Source of the DNA: UBA5066 sp048500275
Lineage (GTDB): Bacteria > Acidobacteriota > Thermoanaerobaculia > UBA5066
Length of the DNA stretch: 64,000 nt
Direction of reading: 5' to 3'
Assembly (NCBI GenBank): GCA_048500275.1
Contig: JASNYI010000001.1
Coordinates: forward strand, 1,364,001-1,428,000
Below are positions 1 through 11,959 of the stretch, one piece after another. Both the position numbers and the translations under genes were made by a program. The notes beneath the pieces were generated by a model. It saw only the letters and a program-made list of their open reading frames with translations, was not told the origin of the DNA and did not search any database. Position 1 is the stretch's first letter. The number at the start of each line of letters is the position of its first letter.

Positions 1-513
1 GTCGGGGTCGTCGAGCGTGAGCGAGGCGAGGAGCCCCTCGTAGGCGAGCTGGTGCGAGAGCTTGGCGTACTGCTCGAAGACGCCGAGCACCTTCTGCATG
101 TACGGGGCGACCTCGGCGCCGCCGCCCCCGAGCGGCCGCGCCTCCAGGGGCTCGACCTCGACCTCCTTGTGGCCGCCGGCGGCGGCGAAGGAGCGGATGA
201 CGCCCCGGGAGGCCCCCTCGACCATCACCTTGATGTGGCCGTTGGGAAGCTTGAGCGACTGGACGACCGTCGCGACGACGCCGACGTCGTGGATGTCGCC
301 GGAGGCCGGCTCGTCGATCTTCGGGTCGCGCTGGGCGGCGAGGAAGATCGCCTTCTCGGGCGTCAGGAGAGCCGCCTCGAGCGCCGCGATCGACGACGCG
401 CGGCCCACCACGAACGGGGCCATCATCCTGGGGAAGACGACCATGTCCCGGAGCGGCACCAGCGGAAGGGTCCGTCGGGCGCTCTTCTGGGGCGGGGCCG
501 CGGGAGAAGTCAT
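1..513 (-). CDS. lon: Lon protease, N-terminal part (cut by window edge)
   Basis: ATP-dependent cytoplasmic protease of the AAA+ class that degrades misfolded and regulatory proteins. Only the first 171 codons are present, running off the left edge of the window in frame with no stop. The visible protein starts MTSPAAPPQKS and soon shows the opening typical of the Lon substrate-binding (LAN) domain: LPLVPLRDMVVFPRMMAPFVVG around residues 17-37, then EKAIFLAAQRD. The ATPase and Ser-Lys protease domains lie outside the window. The gene is last in the tig-clpP-clpX-lon order found in many bacteria, 77 bases after the clpX stop. The ATG at 513 is preceded by a modest GAGG. Identity is confident from family signature and neighbours, although the catalytic parts cannot be seen. 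Confidence 0.9.
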   Translation of the reverse strand, partial: MTSPAAPPQKSARRTLPLVPLRDMVVFPRMMAPFVVGRASSIAALEAALLTPEKAIFLAAQRDPKIDEPASGDIHDVGVVATVVQSLKLPNGHIKVMVEGASRGVIRSFAAAGGHKEVEVEPLEARPLGGGGAEVAPYMQKVLGVFEQYAKLSHQLAYEGLLASLTLDDPD

Positions 514-590
514 TCGGGTCTACCTCGTGGGACGGGGGCTCTGGCCCGGCGCACGGAGCGCAGGGCCGGGCGACGCCGGGGAGAAGGCCG

Positions 591-1835
591 TCAACCGGCC
601 TTCCTGAGCGACAGGATCGGCGCGGCGCGCCGCTGGACGACTTCCTTCGTGATGACGCACTCCTCGATCTCCTCCTCGGAGGGGACGCGGTACATCACGT
701 CCAGCATGATCTCCTCGAGGATGACCTTCAGGCCGCGCGCCCCCAGGGTGCGCTTCATCGCCTCGTCGGCGACCTCCTCCACCGCGTCGTCGGTGAAGCG
801 CAGGCCGACGTTCTCGAGCTCGAGGAGGGTCTGGTACTGCTTGAGGAGGGAGTTCTTGGGCTCCCTGAGGATCGCGACGAGGGCCGCCTTGTCGAGGTCG
901 TGGAGGGTCGCCACGACCGGGACCCGGCCGATGAGCTCGGGGATCATCCCGAACTTGATCAGGTCCTCCGGGTGGGCCTTCTCGAGCGTGTCGCCCGAGC
1001 GCTTCTGCTTCTTCGACTCGATCTTCGCCCCGAAGCCCATCGCCTTCTCGGTCAGCCGGCGGCCGATGATGTCCTCGAGGCCGACGAACGCCCCTCCGCA
1101 GATGAAGAGGATGTTCGTCGTGTCGATCTGGATGAACTCCTGGTGCGGGTGCTTGCGCCCGCCCTGCGGCGGGACGTTCGTGACGGTCCCCTCGAGGATC
1201 TTCAGGAGGGCCTGCTGGACCCCCTCGCCGGAGACGTCGCGAGTAATCGAGGGGTTCTCCCCCTTTCGGGCGATCTTGTCGATCTCGTCGATGTAGACGA
1301 TGCCCCGCTCGGTCTTCTCCTTGTCCTGCCCCGCCGCCTGGTAGAGCTTCAGGATGATGTTCTCGACGTCCTCTCCGACGTAGCCCGCCTCGGTGAGGGT
1401 CGTGGCGTCGGCGATCGTGAACGGCACCGAGAGCATCCGGGCGAGGGTCTGGGCGAGGAGGGTCTTCCCCGTCCCGGTCGGCCCGATGAGGAGGATGTTC
1501 GACTTCTGGAGCTCGACGTCCAGCTTGCGGTTCCGCTCGAAGTAGTCGATCCGCTTGTAGTGGTTGTAGACCGCGACGGCGAGCTTCTTTTTCGCCTGCT
1601 CCTGCCCCACGACGTACTCGTCGAGGAACTCCTTGATCTCGCGGGGCTTGGGGAGCTTGGACTCGGGCTTGGCCTGGTCGAGGACCCGGTCCTCCGCGAT
1701 GATGTCGAGGCAGATGTCGACGCACTCGTCGCAGATGTAGACCGTGGGCCCCGCAATCAGCTTCTTCACGTCGCGCTGCGACTTGTTGCAGAAGCTGCAA
1801 CGGAGGACTTCGCCGGAGCCGGTTTTCTTCGTCAT
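591..1835 (-). CDS. clpX: ATP-dependent Clp protease ATP-binding subunit ClpX
   Basis: Hexameric AAA+ unfoldase that recognises tagged substrates and feeds them into ClpP in the cytoplasm. The protein has 414 residues, the normal length. The N-terminal zinc-binding domain has the four cysteines Cys13, Cys16, Cys35 and Cys38. Walker A is GPTGTGKT at 118-125, Walker B is IVYIDEID at about 179-186, and the sensor-2 GARGLKV lies near the C-terminus. The loop that docks on ClpP, usually IGF, reads MGF at 266-268 here, a conservative change. It lies 67 bases downstream of clpP and upstream of lon on the same strand, so co-transcription is likely. No truncation or frameshift is seen. Confidence 0.97.
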   Translation of the reverse strand: MTKKTGSGEVLRCSFCNKSQRDVKKLIAGPTVYICDECVDICLDIIAEDRVLDQAKPESKLPKPREIKEFLDEYVVGQEQAKKKLAVAVYNHYKRIDYFERNRKLDVELQKSNILLIGPTGTGKTLLAQTLARMLSVPFTIADATTLTEAGYVGEDVENIILKLYQAAGQDKEKTERGIVYIDEIDKIARKGENPSITRDVSGEGVQQALLKILEGTVTNVPPQGGRKHPHQEFIQIDTTNILFICGGAFVGLEDIIGRRLTEKAMGFGAKIESKKQKRSGDTLEKAHPEDLIKFGMIPELIGRVPVVATLHDLDKAALVAILREPKNSLLKQYQTLLELENVGLRFTDDAVEEVADEAMKRTLGARGLKVILEEIMLDVMYRVPSEEEIEECVITKEVVQRRAAPILSLRKAG

Positions 1836-1902
1836 CCCTGAGTGGATCCTTCCCGGGGGAATTCTAGCGCCCCCGGCCGCCGGGGGCCGGATGGAAGGGG
1901 AG

Positions 1903-2487
1903 TCAGTCCCGGTTCCTGAGGACCATGTCGATGAGGCCGTACTCGCGCGCGGCCTCGGCCTCGAAGATGTTGTCGCGGTCCGTGTCCTGCTCGATCCGCT
2001 CGAAGGCCTGGCCCGTGTGGGTCGCCAGGATCTCGTTGAGCCTCTTCTTCATCCTCACGAGGTCGCGCGCGGCGATCTCGATGTCGGAGGCCTGCCCCTC
2101 GAGGCCGTAGGCGAGCGGCTGGTGGATGAGGACCCGCGCGTTCGGCAGCGCCGCCCGCTTCCCCTTCTTTCCGCCCGCCAGGAGGACGGCCCCCATGGAG
2201 GCCGCCTGCCCGATGCAGTAGGTCGCCACGTCGGGCTTGACGTACTGCATCGTGTCGTAGATGGCGAGCCCGGCCGTCACCGACCCGCCGGGGCTGTTGA
2301 TGTAGAGGGTGATGTCCTTCTCGGGGTTCTCGGCCTCGAGGAAGAGCATTTGCGCGATGACGAGGTTCGCGACCTCGTCGTTGATCGCGGTTCCGAGGAA
2401 GATGACGTTGTCCTTCAGGAGCCGGGAGTAGATGTCGTACGCCCGTTCTCCCCGGTTCGTCTGCTCGATCACCATCGGGACCAGCAT
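1903..2487 (-). CDS. clpP: ATP-dependent Clp protease proteolytic subunit ClpP
   Basis: Serine protease that forms the double-heptamer degradation chamber working with ClpX. The protein has 194 residues, standard for the family. The catalytic triad is visible: Ser97 in GQAASMGAV, His122 in LIHQPL and Asp168 in QDTDRD. The glycine-rich NSPGGSVTAG segment at 64-73 that forms the oxyanion region is intact. The short N-terminus before VIEQTNRGERAYDIYSRLL matches forms with little propeptide. It starts 25 bases after the tig stop and is followed by clpX, so tig, clpP and clpX very probably form one transcript. Confidence 0.97.
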   Translation of the reverse strand: MLVPMVIEQTNRGERAYDIYSRLLKDNVIFLGTAINDEVANLVIAQMLFLEAENPEKDITLYINSPGGSVTAGLAIYDTMQYVKPDVATYCIGQAASMGAVLLAGGKKGKRAALPNARVLIHQPLAYGLEGQASDIEIAARDLVRMKKRLNEILATHTGQAFERIEQDTDRDNIFEAEAAREYGLIDMVLRNRD

Positions 2488-2512
2488 CGGTCTCCTCCTC
2501 TCCTCTCTCCGC

Positions 2513-3817
2513 TCAGGAAGCCGCGACGGCTTCCGTCAGGAGCAGCTCGAGGGCCTTGTCGATCCGGAGCTCCTCCCGGATCCCGTCGAGGCGGTCGTTC
2601 TTGGCCAGCTGGCCCTTCAGCTCGGAGAAGGATGCTCCCATCGACCGGGCCCGGCGCTTCAGGTCGGCGTCCAGCTCGGTCTCGCTGACGTCGAGGCCCT
2701 CGGCGTCGGCGATGGCGTCGAGGAGGAGATACTCCTTCACCCGCCGGACGGCCGCCGGGCGGGCCTCCTCGCGGAGCTTGTTCCAGTCCAGCTTCGCCTC
2801 CTTCAGGTCCATACCCTGAGACGCGAGGAAGCGCGCGTACTGCTGGAGGGAGGAGTCGACCTCGGCCGTGACCATCGTCTCCGGGGCGTCGACCGGGTTC
2901 AGGGCCAGGAGGGCGTCGAGGACGGCGCGACGCCGCTTCTCCTTCAGCGCCTGCTCCTTCTCCCGCGTCATCCCCCGGACCAGCTCGGCCCTCAGCATCT
3001 CCATCCCGGCCCCCTCGGGCGCCTCGCCCTGCCGCGGCGTCAGGACCTGCCGGGCCAGCTCGTCGTCCCACTCGGGGAGGACGCGCTTCTTCAGGGCGTG
3101 GAGCTGCACGTGGTAGAGGACCGACTTCCCGGCGAAGTCGGCGTCGACCCCCTCCTGGGGGAAGTCCTTCTGGAAGCTGACGGTGACGCCCGGCTCGGCG
3201 TTCCGGAGGTGGGCCGACATCTCGGGGAGCGTCTCCTCCCCGCCGATCTCCACGAGGACCTTCGGCCGCTCGAAGTCCTTCCCGTCGCCCGCGGGAAAGA
3301 CCCCCTTGATGTCGACGAGGGCGAAGTCGCCGTCCGCAGCGGGGCGGTCCTCGATCGGCTCGAAGCTCGCGCGCCCCTCCCGGATCCTCTCCAGGGCGGC
3401 GGAGATCTCCTCCTCCTTCGGGTCCGTCGGCTCTGTGGGGACCTTGAGGCCCCGGTAGTCCTTCGGCGTCACGGCGGGGCGGTGCTCCACCTCGACCTTG
3501 AACGTGAGCGGGGCGTCCGCCTCGTACTTCAGGTCGTCGATCTTCGGCTCTCCGACCGGCGAGATCCCCTTCTCCCGGAACGCCTCCCGCAGCGACTCGC
3601 GGAGGAGCGACTCGAGGACCTCGCTCTTCAGCTCGTCGGCGAAGCGCTTCTTCACGATCGCCGCCGGGACCTTTCCCGGGCGGAAACCGGGAAGCCGGAC
3701 CTGGCGGGCGAGGGACTTCGCCGCCTTCTCCGTCGCCTCGAGAACCTCCTCGAGGGGGATCTCCAGCGACAGCGTTCTCTTCGTCGGGGACTCTTCAACG
3801 TACGACGTGATGTTCAT
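2513..3817 (-). CDS. tig: Trigger factor, ribosome-associated chaperone
   Basis: Chaperone with peptidyl-prolyl isomerase activity that meets nascent chains at the ribosome exit tunnel. The protein has 434 residues, as expected. The ribosome-docking signature GFRPGKVP is at residues 44-51, followed by the central FKBP-like domain and a long helical C-terminal domain. The start is the ATG at 3817, preceded by GAGAG. The reading frame stays open further upstream, but those extra 21 codons only translate the tRNA-Leu gene (peptide RVRVPPPAP) and were excluded. It is the first protein gene of the tig-clpP-clpX-lon group and lies 21 bases after the tRNA. Confidence 0.96.
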   Translation of the reverse strand: MNITSYVEESPTKRTLSLEIPLEEVLEATEKAAKSLARQVRLPGFRPGKVPAAIVKKRFADELKSEVLESLLRESLREAFREKGISPVGEPKIDDLKYEADAPLTFKVEVEHRPAVTPKDYRGLKVPTEPTDPKEEEISAALERIREGRASFEPIEDRPAADGDFALVDIKGVFPAGDGKDFERPKVLVEIGGEETLPEMSAHLRNAEPGVTVSFQKDFPQEGVDADFAGKSVLYHVQLHALKKRVLPEWDDELARQVLTPRQGEAPEGAGMEMLRAELVRGMTREKEQALKEKRRRAVLDALLALNPVDAPETMVTAEVDSSLQQYARFLASQGMDLKEAKLDWNKLREEARPAAVRRVKEYLLLDAIADAEGLDVSETELDADLKRRARSMGASFSELKGQLAKNDRLDGIREELRIDKALELLLTEAVAAS

Positions 3818-3838
3818 GGGGGGTCTCTCGTTTCGGCG

Positions 3839-3922
3839 TGGTGCGGGAGGAGGGACTCGAACCCTCACGGGTCGCCCCACCGGATCCTAAGTCCGGCGCG
3901 TATGCCATTCCGCCACTCCCGC
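3839..3922 (-). tRNA. tRNA-Leu (anticodon UAG)
   Basis: An 84-base tRNA with an encoded CCA end. The acceptor stem pairs GCGGGAG with CTCCCGC, the discriminator base is A, and CCA follows. The anticodon stem CCGGA/TCCGG closes the loop CTTAGGA, giving anticodon UAG (leucine). An extended variable arm (GGGGCGACCC) and the TTCGAGTC T-loop fit the class II shape expected for leucine tRNA. It lies immediately upstream of tig on the same strand and may share its transcript. Confidence 0.96.
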
Positions 3923-3982
3923 GGAGCGGACGGGGAATGGGACGTTACCACAGGGGCGCGGCCGGCCCGCGCGGCTCGGGCG

Positions 3983-6900
3983 TCACTTCGGCGCGAGCAT
4001 CGGCACGTAGCTCCCGTCGTTGGTCCCGGGCCGCTCGGCCCCGCCGTCGTTGACGACCCCATACGCGAGGAAGGGGCTCGCGCCGGAGACCCGGAAGACC
4101 CGGACGTACCCCTGACGGATGCCGACGCTCCCGAGGAGCTGGTTCCACTGGAACCACTGTCCCGCCTTCAGCGTCACGTTCCCCGTGCCTCCGGCGTTCG
4201 CCCCGGTCTCCCCGTCGAAGACCTGCGCCTGCACGACGATCGGTCCGCCCCCGGGCCCGGCGTGGACGACCGCGACGTTCGACCTGGACCCGCCGTCCTC
4301 CCTCAGCCCGAAGACCCAGGCCTCGGTCGACGCCACCTCCGAAGCCCCGAGCCCCGAGTAGTAGACGCCGTAGGAGCCCTGCGGCTGGCCCGGCGACTTC
4401 GTCCGGGCCCCGGCGAAGCCGTTCTCCGGCTGGCCCGACCGGGAGAAGGTCGCCACGACCGACCCGGCGTAGGAGCTCCCGACCGGGCCGACGTCGACCC
4501 CGAGCGACCGCAGGTGCGGGATCGCCTCGACCACCTTCTGCTCGCGAGGCTGGAGGAGGTCGGTTCCCGTCCGGCGCGGGACGCCCGCCGCCGCCAGCGA
4601 CTCGACGTAGCCGAGGTCGACCGCCACGGTCGACGCGGTCGGGTTCGCCAGGATCAGCTGGGTCGAGTAGATCCCGAGCTCGAGGACGACCGGCACCGTC
4701 CGCGCCGGGACGCCCGAGGCGACCGGGATCGGGTCGATGAAGGAGCCGTCGTTCGTCCCGTAGTCGTTGAAGACGCCGTAGGCGTAGAACGGCCCGCTCC
4801 CGGAGCTGCGCTCCACGAGCGCCCACCCGTTCGTGAAGCCCGCCCTGGCGAGGACCGCGCCGAGCTGTGTCCATTGCAGCGGCGCCAGCCAGATCGTCTC
4901 GGGCAGGACGTAGCTCCTCGTGTCTCCGGCCGTGCCCGACCTGAGGGTGACGCGTAGGCCCACGTCGGCCGTGGAGGAGAGGTTCACGAGCGCGAGGTTC
5001 GAACGGGCCTCCGCCGTCTCCCGCAGGCCGAAGACGTGCTGCCCTTCCGGCGTCACCCACTCGTCAGGCGTCAACGCCGGGTAGGCCACGCCCGCCCGGC
5101 CCTCCGGGAGAAGGGCCGTCGTCCGCGCGAACGCCGCCCCGGCGTCGAGCGACGAGAGGCCCCGGAAGCGGACACGAAGGGTCCCCCCCTGGGAGGAGCC
5201 GGGAGCGGCCTGCGGGACAGGGAGTCCCTTCGACCTCAGGTACGCGAGGGCGTCGTCGACGACGAGCTGGCGCCCCGCGCCGAGCGTTTCGCTCACCGTG
5301 CCGCTGCCGCTCCCGTTCAGTGCAGTGGCGGCGGTGTAGGTCAGCTCCAGGGTCGAGGCCGTCGTCCCGCGGTTCGCCAGGACGAGCTCGCTCCGGAAGC
5401 GGGAGGAGCCGAGGCCGAAGGCGTCGAGGACGATCGGGACGACCCGCTCCGTCTCGGAGGAGGTCACGGCGATCGTGACCGTGACGGTGTTCGAGGCCGC
5501 CCCCTTCGAGTCCGTCGCCCGGTAGGTGAAGGAGGCCGTGCCGACGAACCCGGCCGGCGGCGTGAAGGCGAAGGCGCCGGAGGGCTGCAGGCCGAACGTC
5601 CCTGCCGGGGGCGGGGAGACGAGGCTCGCCGCGAGCGGGTCGCCGTCCGGGTCGGTGTCGTTCGCGAGGACCCCCGGAGCGCCCACCGACAGGGTCGCCC
5701 CGCTCGCCACGGAGTAGGCGTCGGGGGCCGCCGTCGGCGCGCGGTTCGCGGCGGTGATCGTGATCTGCCGCGTCGTCGTGCCCGATCCGAACGCGTTCGT
5801 CGCCGTCAGGCGGACCGTGAGGGTCGCCGCGCCGCCGTAGACCTTCGTCGGGTTCTGCGCGGCCGAGAAGGTCCCGTCGCCGAAGTCCCAGCTCCAGGAG
5901 GTCGGCCCGCCCGTCGAGGTGTCGGTGAACTGCACCGTCTGCCCGGGCGCCGGCGAGGAGGGGGAGAAGGTGAAGCTCGCCGCCGGGGCGACCCCGGCCG
6001 TGGAGACCGTGACCGGCTTCGACGCCGTGTCCGAACCGGACGCGTTCGACACCTGGAGCGTGACGGTGTACGTGCCGGCGGCGGCGTAGGCCTTCGCCGG
6101 GTTCGGCGCGGTCGAGGAGGAACCGTCCCCGAACGTCCAGGACCACGAGGTGGGACCGCCCGTCGACTGGTCGAAGAACGAGACCGCCTGCCCCGTGACC
6201 GGGGAGGAGGGGCTGAAGCCGAAGGCGGCGACCGGCGCCGTGGCCGCCGCGACGGTGATCGACCTCGACTCCGAGTCCGACCCGCCGGCGTTCGTGGCCG
6301 TCAGGGTCACGGTGTAGGTCCCGGCCGAGGCGTACGCGCGGACCGGGTTCCGCTGCGACGACGTCCCGCCGTCGCCGAACGTCCACGACCAGGAGGTGGG
6401 AGTGTTCGTCGAGGTGTCGGTGAACTGCACCGTCTGCCCGACCGCCGGGCTGCCCGGGGAGAAGGCGAAGTTCGCGACGGGCGCCGCGGGCGGGGCGCCG
6501 GTGCCGTAGTAGTACTGGATCGCCGCGATGTCGTCCGACTGGGGCTCGTCGGGATGGGACGGCGCGAGGGTCGAGCGCATCACGGCCGCGTCCCACTCCG
6601 CCGGGGTCGTCGTGCTGAAGCTGCTCTCTCCCTCGTCCGGGTGGCCGAGGCCGACCGTGTGCCCCACCTCGTGAAGGACCCCGGAACGGAAGACGGCGAC
6701 GGTGTACCCGGATGCGCAGGTCGACCTGCGCATCCACGCCTCCCCGACGGCCGCGCTGAAGTAGCCGCTCTGCCCCTTGAACGAGCAGGCGGGCCCGAAG
6801 GCCGACGTGACGCCCCCGAGGCCGAGGACGCCGAAGCCGCAGCCCATCGGCGTCGACCACCCCCCGCTGACGCTGTCCACGTCGAGGTTGACGGCGATGT

Positions 6901-7810
6901 TCCCGCTCGACGCCGAATAGGAGTACCGGACGTCCGTGCCGGGAACGGCGGCCCACTGGGTCACCGCGTTCTGGACGTGGGTCAGCCCGTTGCTGCCGTC
7001 GGTGAGGTTCGTCTGGGTGCCGACGGGGTGGACCACGCCGTTCGGTGAGACGGCGCAGCCGGGCGCACCGCTCCAGTTCCAGCGGAAGAGGTTGCCTCCC
7101 TCCGGGCCTCCGAGGTTGACCCAGAGCGCACGGGGACCTCCTCCCGGCCCCACGGGAAGCCGGAGCGGGCCGGCGGGCGACGCCTTCGCGGCCGGCGGCA
7201 TCGGCTCGCCGCGCCCCACCGCCTTCAGGGCGGCGAGGAACGAGTCCAGCTCCCTGACGTGGTCCGGCGCCGGGGCTTCCGCGCCGTCGGGGGCCAGAAC
7301 CTCCTGCTCGCCCGCCTGGAACATCGTCCGGACGGCAAAACGGCGGCCCTCGGGATCCTCGAGGATGTCGAAAACGGAGAGGGCGAACTCCGTCGGCTCG
7401 TACTCACCGGGTCGGCCCGGTACCGGAACGAGGAAGAGGATCGCCTCCTGGCCCGGGACGAATGTCGGCCTGCCGGGGATCCAGACGACCTGCTCGTCGA
7501 CCTGGCCGCCGGGGAGGACGAGCCGGATCGGCGAGGCGGGGACCCTTCCCTTGAGGACCTCGACGACGTCCAGGTCCGTCACCGTGACGATGGCCGGCCC
7601 CGCGCCCGGACCCACCAGGCGCGAGGAGCTTTCGCCAGCCCGGACCCGGACGACGACGGGCGCGTCTCCGGCGAGGGCCGGGTCCGGCATCGGGAGATAC
7701 GTCGCCGCCCAAGCCCCGGGCCCGACGGCCGCCAGGAGGGTGCAGAGGACCAGGGCACGAAGCCCGGTTCCCCGTCCGCGTCCCGGGCCGAATCCTTCGA
7801 GCTTCTCCAT
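3983..7810 (-). CDS. Secreted matrixin-like zinc metalloprotease with PKD domains and two C-terminal repeat modules
   Basis: A 1275-residue exported protein. Residues 1-35 look like a signal peptide (hydrophobic stretch LRALVLCTLLAAVG, then AWA). The catalytic domain carries the zinc motif HEVGHTVGLGH at 380-390 and a Met-turn methionine near 411 in AAVMRSTL, which fits the metzincin/M10 matrixin fold. Three PKD domains follow (about 445-525, 528-605 and 610-690, each with SWSWTFGDG or SWSWDFGDG), then a cadherin/Ig-like domain with NDTDPDGD (695-785). The last ~480 residues are two copies of a ~235-residue module ending AYGVxNDxxTNDGSFxP or similar; the same module occurs in the protein at 21401-23272. 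The likely role is extracellular proteolysis; the modules may be adhesive, which is inference. The stop is 60 bases from tRNA-Leu, and tRNA-Lys lies upstream. Confidence 0.88.
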   Translation of the reverse strand: MEKLEGFGPGRGRGTGLRALVLCTLLAAVGPGAWAATYLPMPDPALAGDAPVVVRVRAGESSSRLVGPGAGPAIVTVTDLDVVEVLKGRVPASPIRLVLPGGQVDEQVVWIPGRPTFVPGQEAILFLVPVPGRPGEYEPTEFALSVFDILEDPEGRRFAVRTMFQAGEQEVLAPDGAEAPAPDHVRELDSFLAALKAVGRGEPMPPAAKASPAGPLRLPVGPGGGPRALWVNLGGPEGGNLFRWNWSGAPGCAVSPNGVVHPVGTQTNLTDGSNGLTHVQNAVTQWAAVPGTDVRYSYSASSGNIAVNLDVDSVSGGWSTPMGCGFGVLGLGGVTSAFGPACSFKGQSGYFSAAVGEAWMRRSTCASGYTVAVFRSGVLHEVGHTVGLGHPDEGESSFSTTTPAEWDAAVMRSTLAPSHPDEPQSDDIAAIQYYYGTGAPPAAPVANFAFSPGSPAVGQTVQFTDTSTNTPTSWSWTFGDGGTSSQRNPVRAYASAGTYTVTLTATNAGGSDSESRSITVAAATAPVAAFGFSPSSPVTGQAVSFFDQSTGGPTSWSWTFGDGSSSTAPNPAKAYAAAGTYTVTLQVSNASGSDTASKPVTVSTAGVAPAASFTFSPSSPAPGQTVQFTDTSTGGPTSWSWDFGDGTFSAAQNPTKVYGGAATLTVRLTATNAFGSGTTTRQITITAANRAPTAAPDAYSVASGATLSVGAPGVLANDTDPDGDPLAASLVSPPPAGTFGLQPSGAFAFTPPAGFVGTASFTYRATDSKGAASNTVTVTIAVTSSETERVVPIVLDAFGLGSSRFRSELVLANRGTTASTLELTYTAATALNGSGSGTVSETLGAGRQLVVDDALAYLRSKGLPVPQAAPGSSQGGTLRVRFRGLSSLDAGAAFARTTALLPEGRAGVAYPALTPDEWVTPEGQHVFGLRETAEARSNLALVNLSSTADVGLRVTLRSGTAGDTRSYVLPETIWLAPLQWTQLGAVLARAGFTNGWALVERSSGSGPFYAYGVFNDYGTNDGSFIDPIPVASGVPARTVPVVLELGIYSTQLILANPTASTVAVDLGYVESLAAAGVPRRTGTDLLQPREQKVVEAIPHLRSLGVDVGPVGSSYAGSVVATFSRSGQPENGFAGARTKSPGQPQGSYGVYYSGLGASEVASTEAWVFGLREDGGSRSNVAVVHAGPGGGPIVVQAQVFDGETGANAGGTGNVTLKAGQWFQWNQLLGSVGIRQGYVRVFRVSGASPFLAYGVVNDGGAERPGTNDGSYVPMLAPK

Positions 7811-7966
7811 GGCGACCTCCCGGGTCCCCCGCGGTCCGATCCATCGGGCCGCACACGGTCCCGATTACATAGTGTGGGCTCCCCACGCGGCGGACTCAAC
7901 GTCGGAACCAGGGGTCCACAAACACGAACCGGGGGCCGGCGTCTCCGCCGACCCCCGGGGATGTTC

Positions 7967-8042
7967 TGGTGAGCCGTCAGGGACTCGAACCCCGAACCCA
8001 GAGATTAAGAGTCTCTTGCTCTACCAATTGAGCTAACGGCCC
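7967..8042 (-). tRNA. tRNA-Lys (anticodon CUU)
   Basis: A 76-base cloverleaf. The acceptor strands GGGCCGT and ACGGCTC pair with one G-U, the discriminator is A, and CCA is encoded. The D-arm reads TAGCTCAATTGGTAGAGC. The anticodon stem AGAGA/TCTCT holds the loop CTCTTAA with anticodon CUU (lysine). The T-arm is GGGGTTCGAGTCCCT. It stands alone between two protein genes on the same strand. Confidence 0.97.
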
Positions 8043-8127
8043 GTGGACCACGGCCGGCCGACCCGGACGCGGGACGCGAATTATACGAGGAGCGGTCCGA
8101 ACTTCAAGCCCCGCGTCCCGACCGGGC

Positions 8128-9006
8128 TCATACCGCCTTCCGGTGGATGAGGTGCTTGATCTCCTGGTTCCCGAGGGGGGACGTCGCCGAGACGATCAGG
8201 GCGGCGTTCCCGTTCCCGACGTCGGGCATCGTGGCCGTGACCTTCACCAGCCCGTCGCCCCCGGTGACTCCGCGGTAGAGGACCTGGGTCGGGGCCACGT
8301 TCGAGACGACGCGCAGCGTGATGTGCGCTCCCGGGACGGCCCGGTCGGTGAGCGAGGTCGAGGCCCGGACGGAGAGGGCGACCGCCTCGCCCGACACGAG
8401 CTCGCCCCCCTTGACGAGGTTCAGCTCGAGCCTCTCGGCCGCCGCTTCGGCCGCGAGGTACTCGATGATGACCTGGTCGAGAGAACGCTCTGCTCCCTGG
8501 CTGCCGCCGGTCAGGGCCCCCGAGGCCGGGGGACGCGGCGTCGCGCCCGAGCCGGGGGGCCGAGGCAACGCTCCCGACGCGGGAGGCCGTGCCAGCTGGG
8601 CGGTCGTCGGCGGCTTCTGGGACGCGGGGGCCGGCATGGCTCCCGACGACGGCCCCCCCGCCAGGATCGCCGCGGCGGCGGCGGCCGCCGCCGGCGACAG
8701 CCGGACCGTGCCGCTCGCCGGACCCGGCTCCGCCGAGGCTGCCAACGGGGCGGACTCGTCGAACCGGCCGCGGCGGATCGCCTCGATGATCCTCCGGTGC
8801 TGGAGGTCCATGACCTGCCGGACGGCCTTCTCGTCGACCTTCCCGTCGGCCACGAGGTCGTTGTAGGGGCTCCGTTTCGACAGCAGGATCTGCCCGCCGA
8901 CGTAGACGAGGGATTCGACGATGGGGTTCGCGAGCCCCCGGTCCTCCGTCTGGACGTGGAAGACGCGGTCCCCATGCTTGATGTCGGTGTTGAAGCCCGT
9001 GATCAC
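8128..9006 (-). CDS. Conserved protein of unknown function with Pro/Ala/Gly-rich linker
   Basis: A 292-residue protein that I cannot name. The N-terminal ~75 residues begin ITGFNTDIKHGDRVFHVQTED and continue with NPIVESLVYVGGQIL, a conserved block I have seen in uncharacterised proteins of Acidobacteria and Deltaproteobacteria. The middle (about 90-170) is a low-complexity linker that repeats RPPASGA/RPPGSGA units. The C-terminal ~110 residues (LDQVIIEYLAAEAAAERLELNLV onward) look like a small beta-sandwich with alternating hydrophobic strands. No signal peptide or membrane segment is seen, so it is probably cytoplasmic. The start is a GTG without a clear Shine-Dalgarno sequence. It lies 38 bases after uvrA on the same strand. 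Confidence 0.75.
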   Translation of the reverse strand: MITGFNTDIKHGDRVFHVQTEDRGLANPIVESLVYVGGQILLSKRSPYNDLVADGKVDEKAVRQVMDLQHRRIIEAIRRGRFDESAPLAASAEPGPASGTVRLSPAAAAAAAAILAGGPSSGAMPAPASQKPPTTAQLARPPASGALPRPPGSGATPRPPASGALTGGSQGAERSLDQVIIEYLAAEAAAERLELNLVKGGELVSGEAVALSVRASTSLTDRAVPGAHITLRVVSNVAPTQVLYRGVTGGDGLVKVTATMPDVGNGNAALIVSATSPLGNQEIKHLIHRKAV

Positions 9007-9044
9007 GACAGACTGTCGATTCTAGGGCCCAGAGGCCCCGCGAT

Positions 9045-11900
<2,856 letters not shown>

Positions 11901-11959
11901 GTCGTGTCTCACTTCCGCCCGGGGCGAAGGGAGCGGATTATCACCCCGGGGTTCCGCCC

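Noticed and set aside
3818..3880. A 21-codon N-terminal extension of trigger factor
   Set aside because: The extension overlaps the tRNA-Leu gene and reads like translated tRNA; the ATG at 3817 gives the normal protein.
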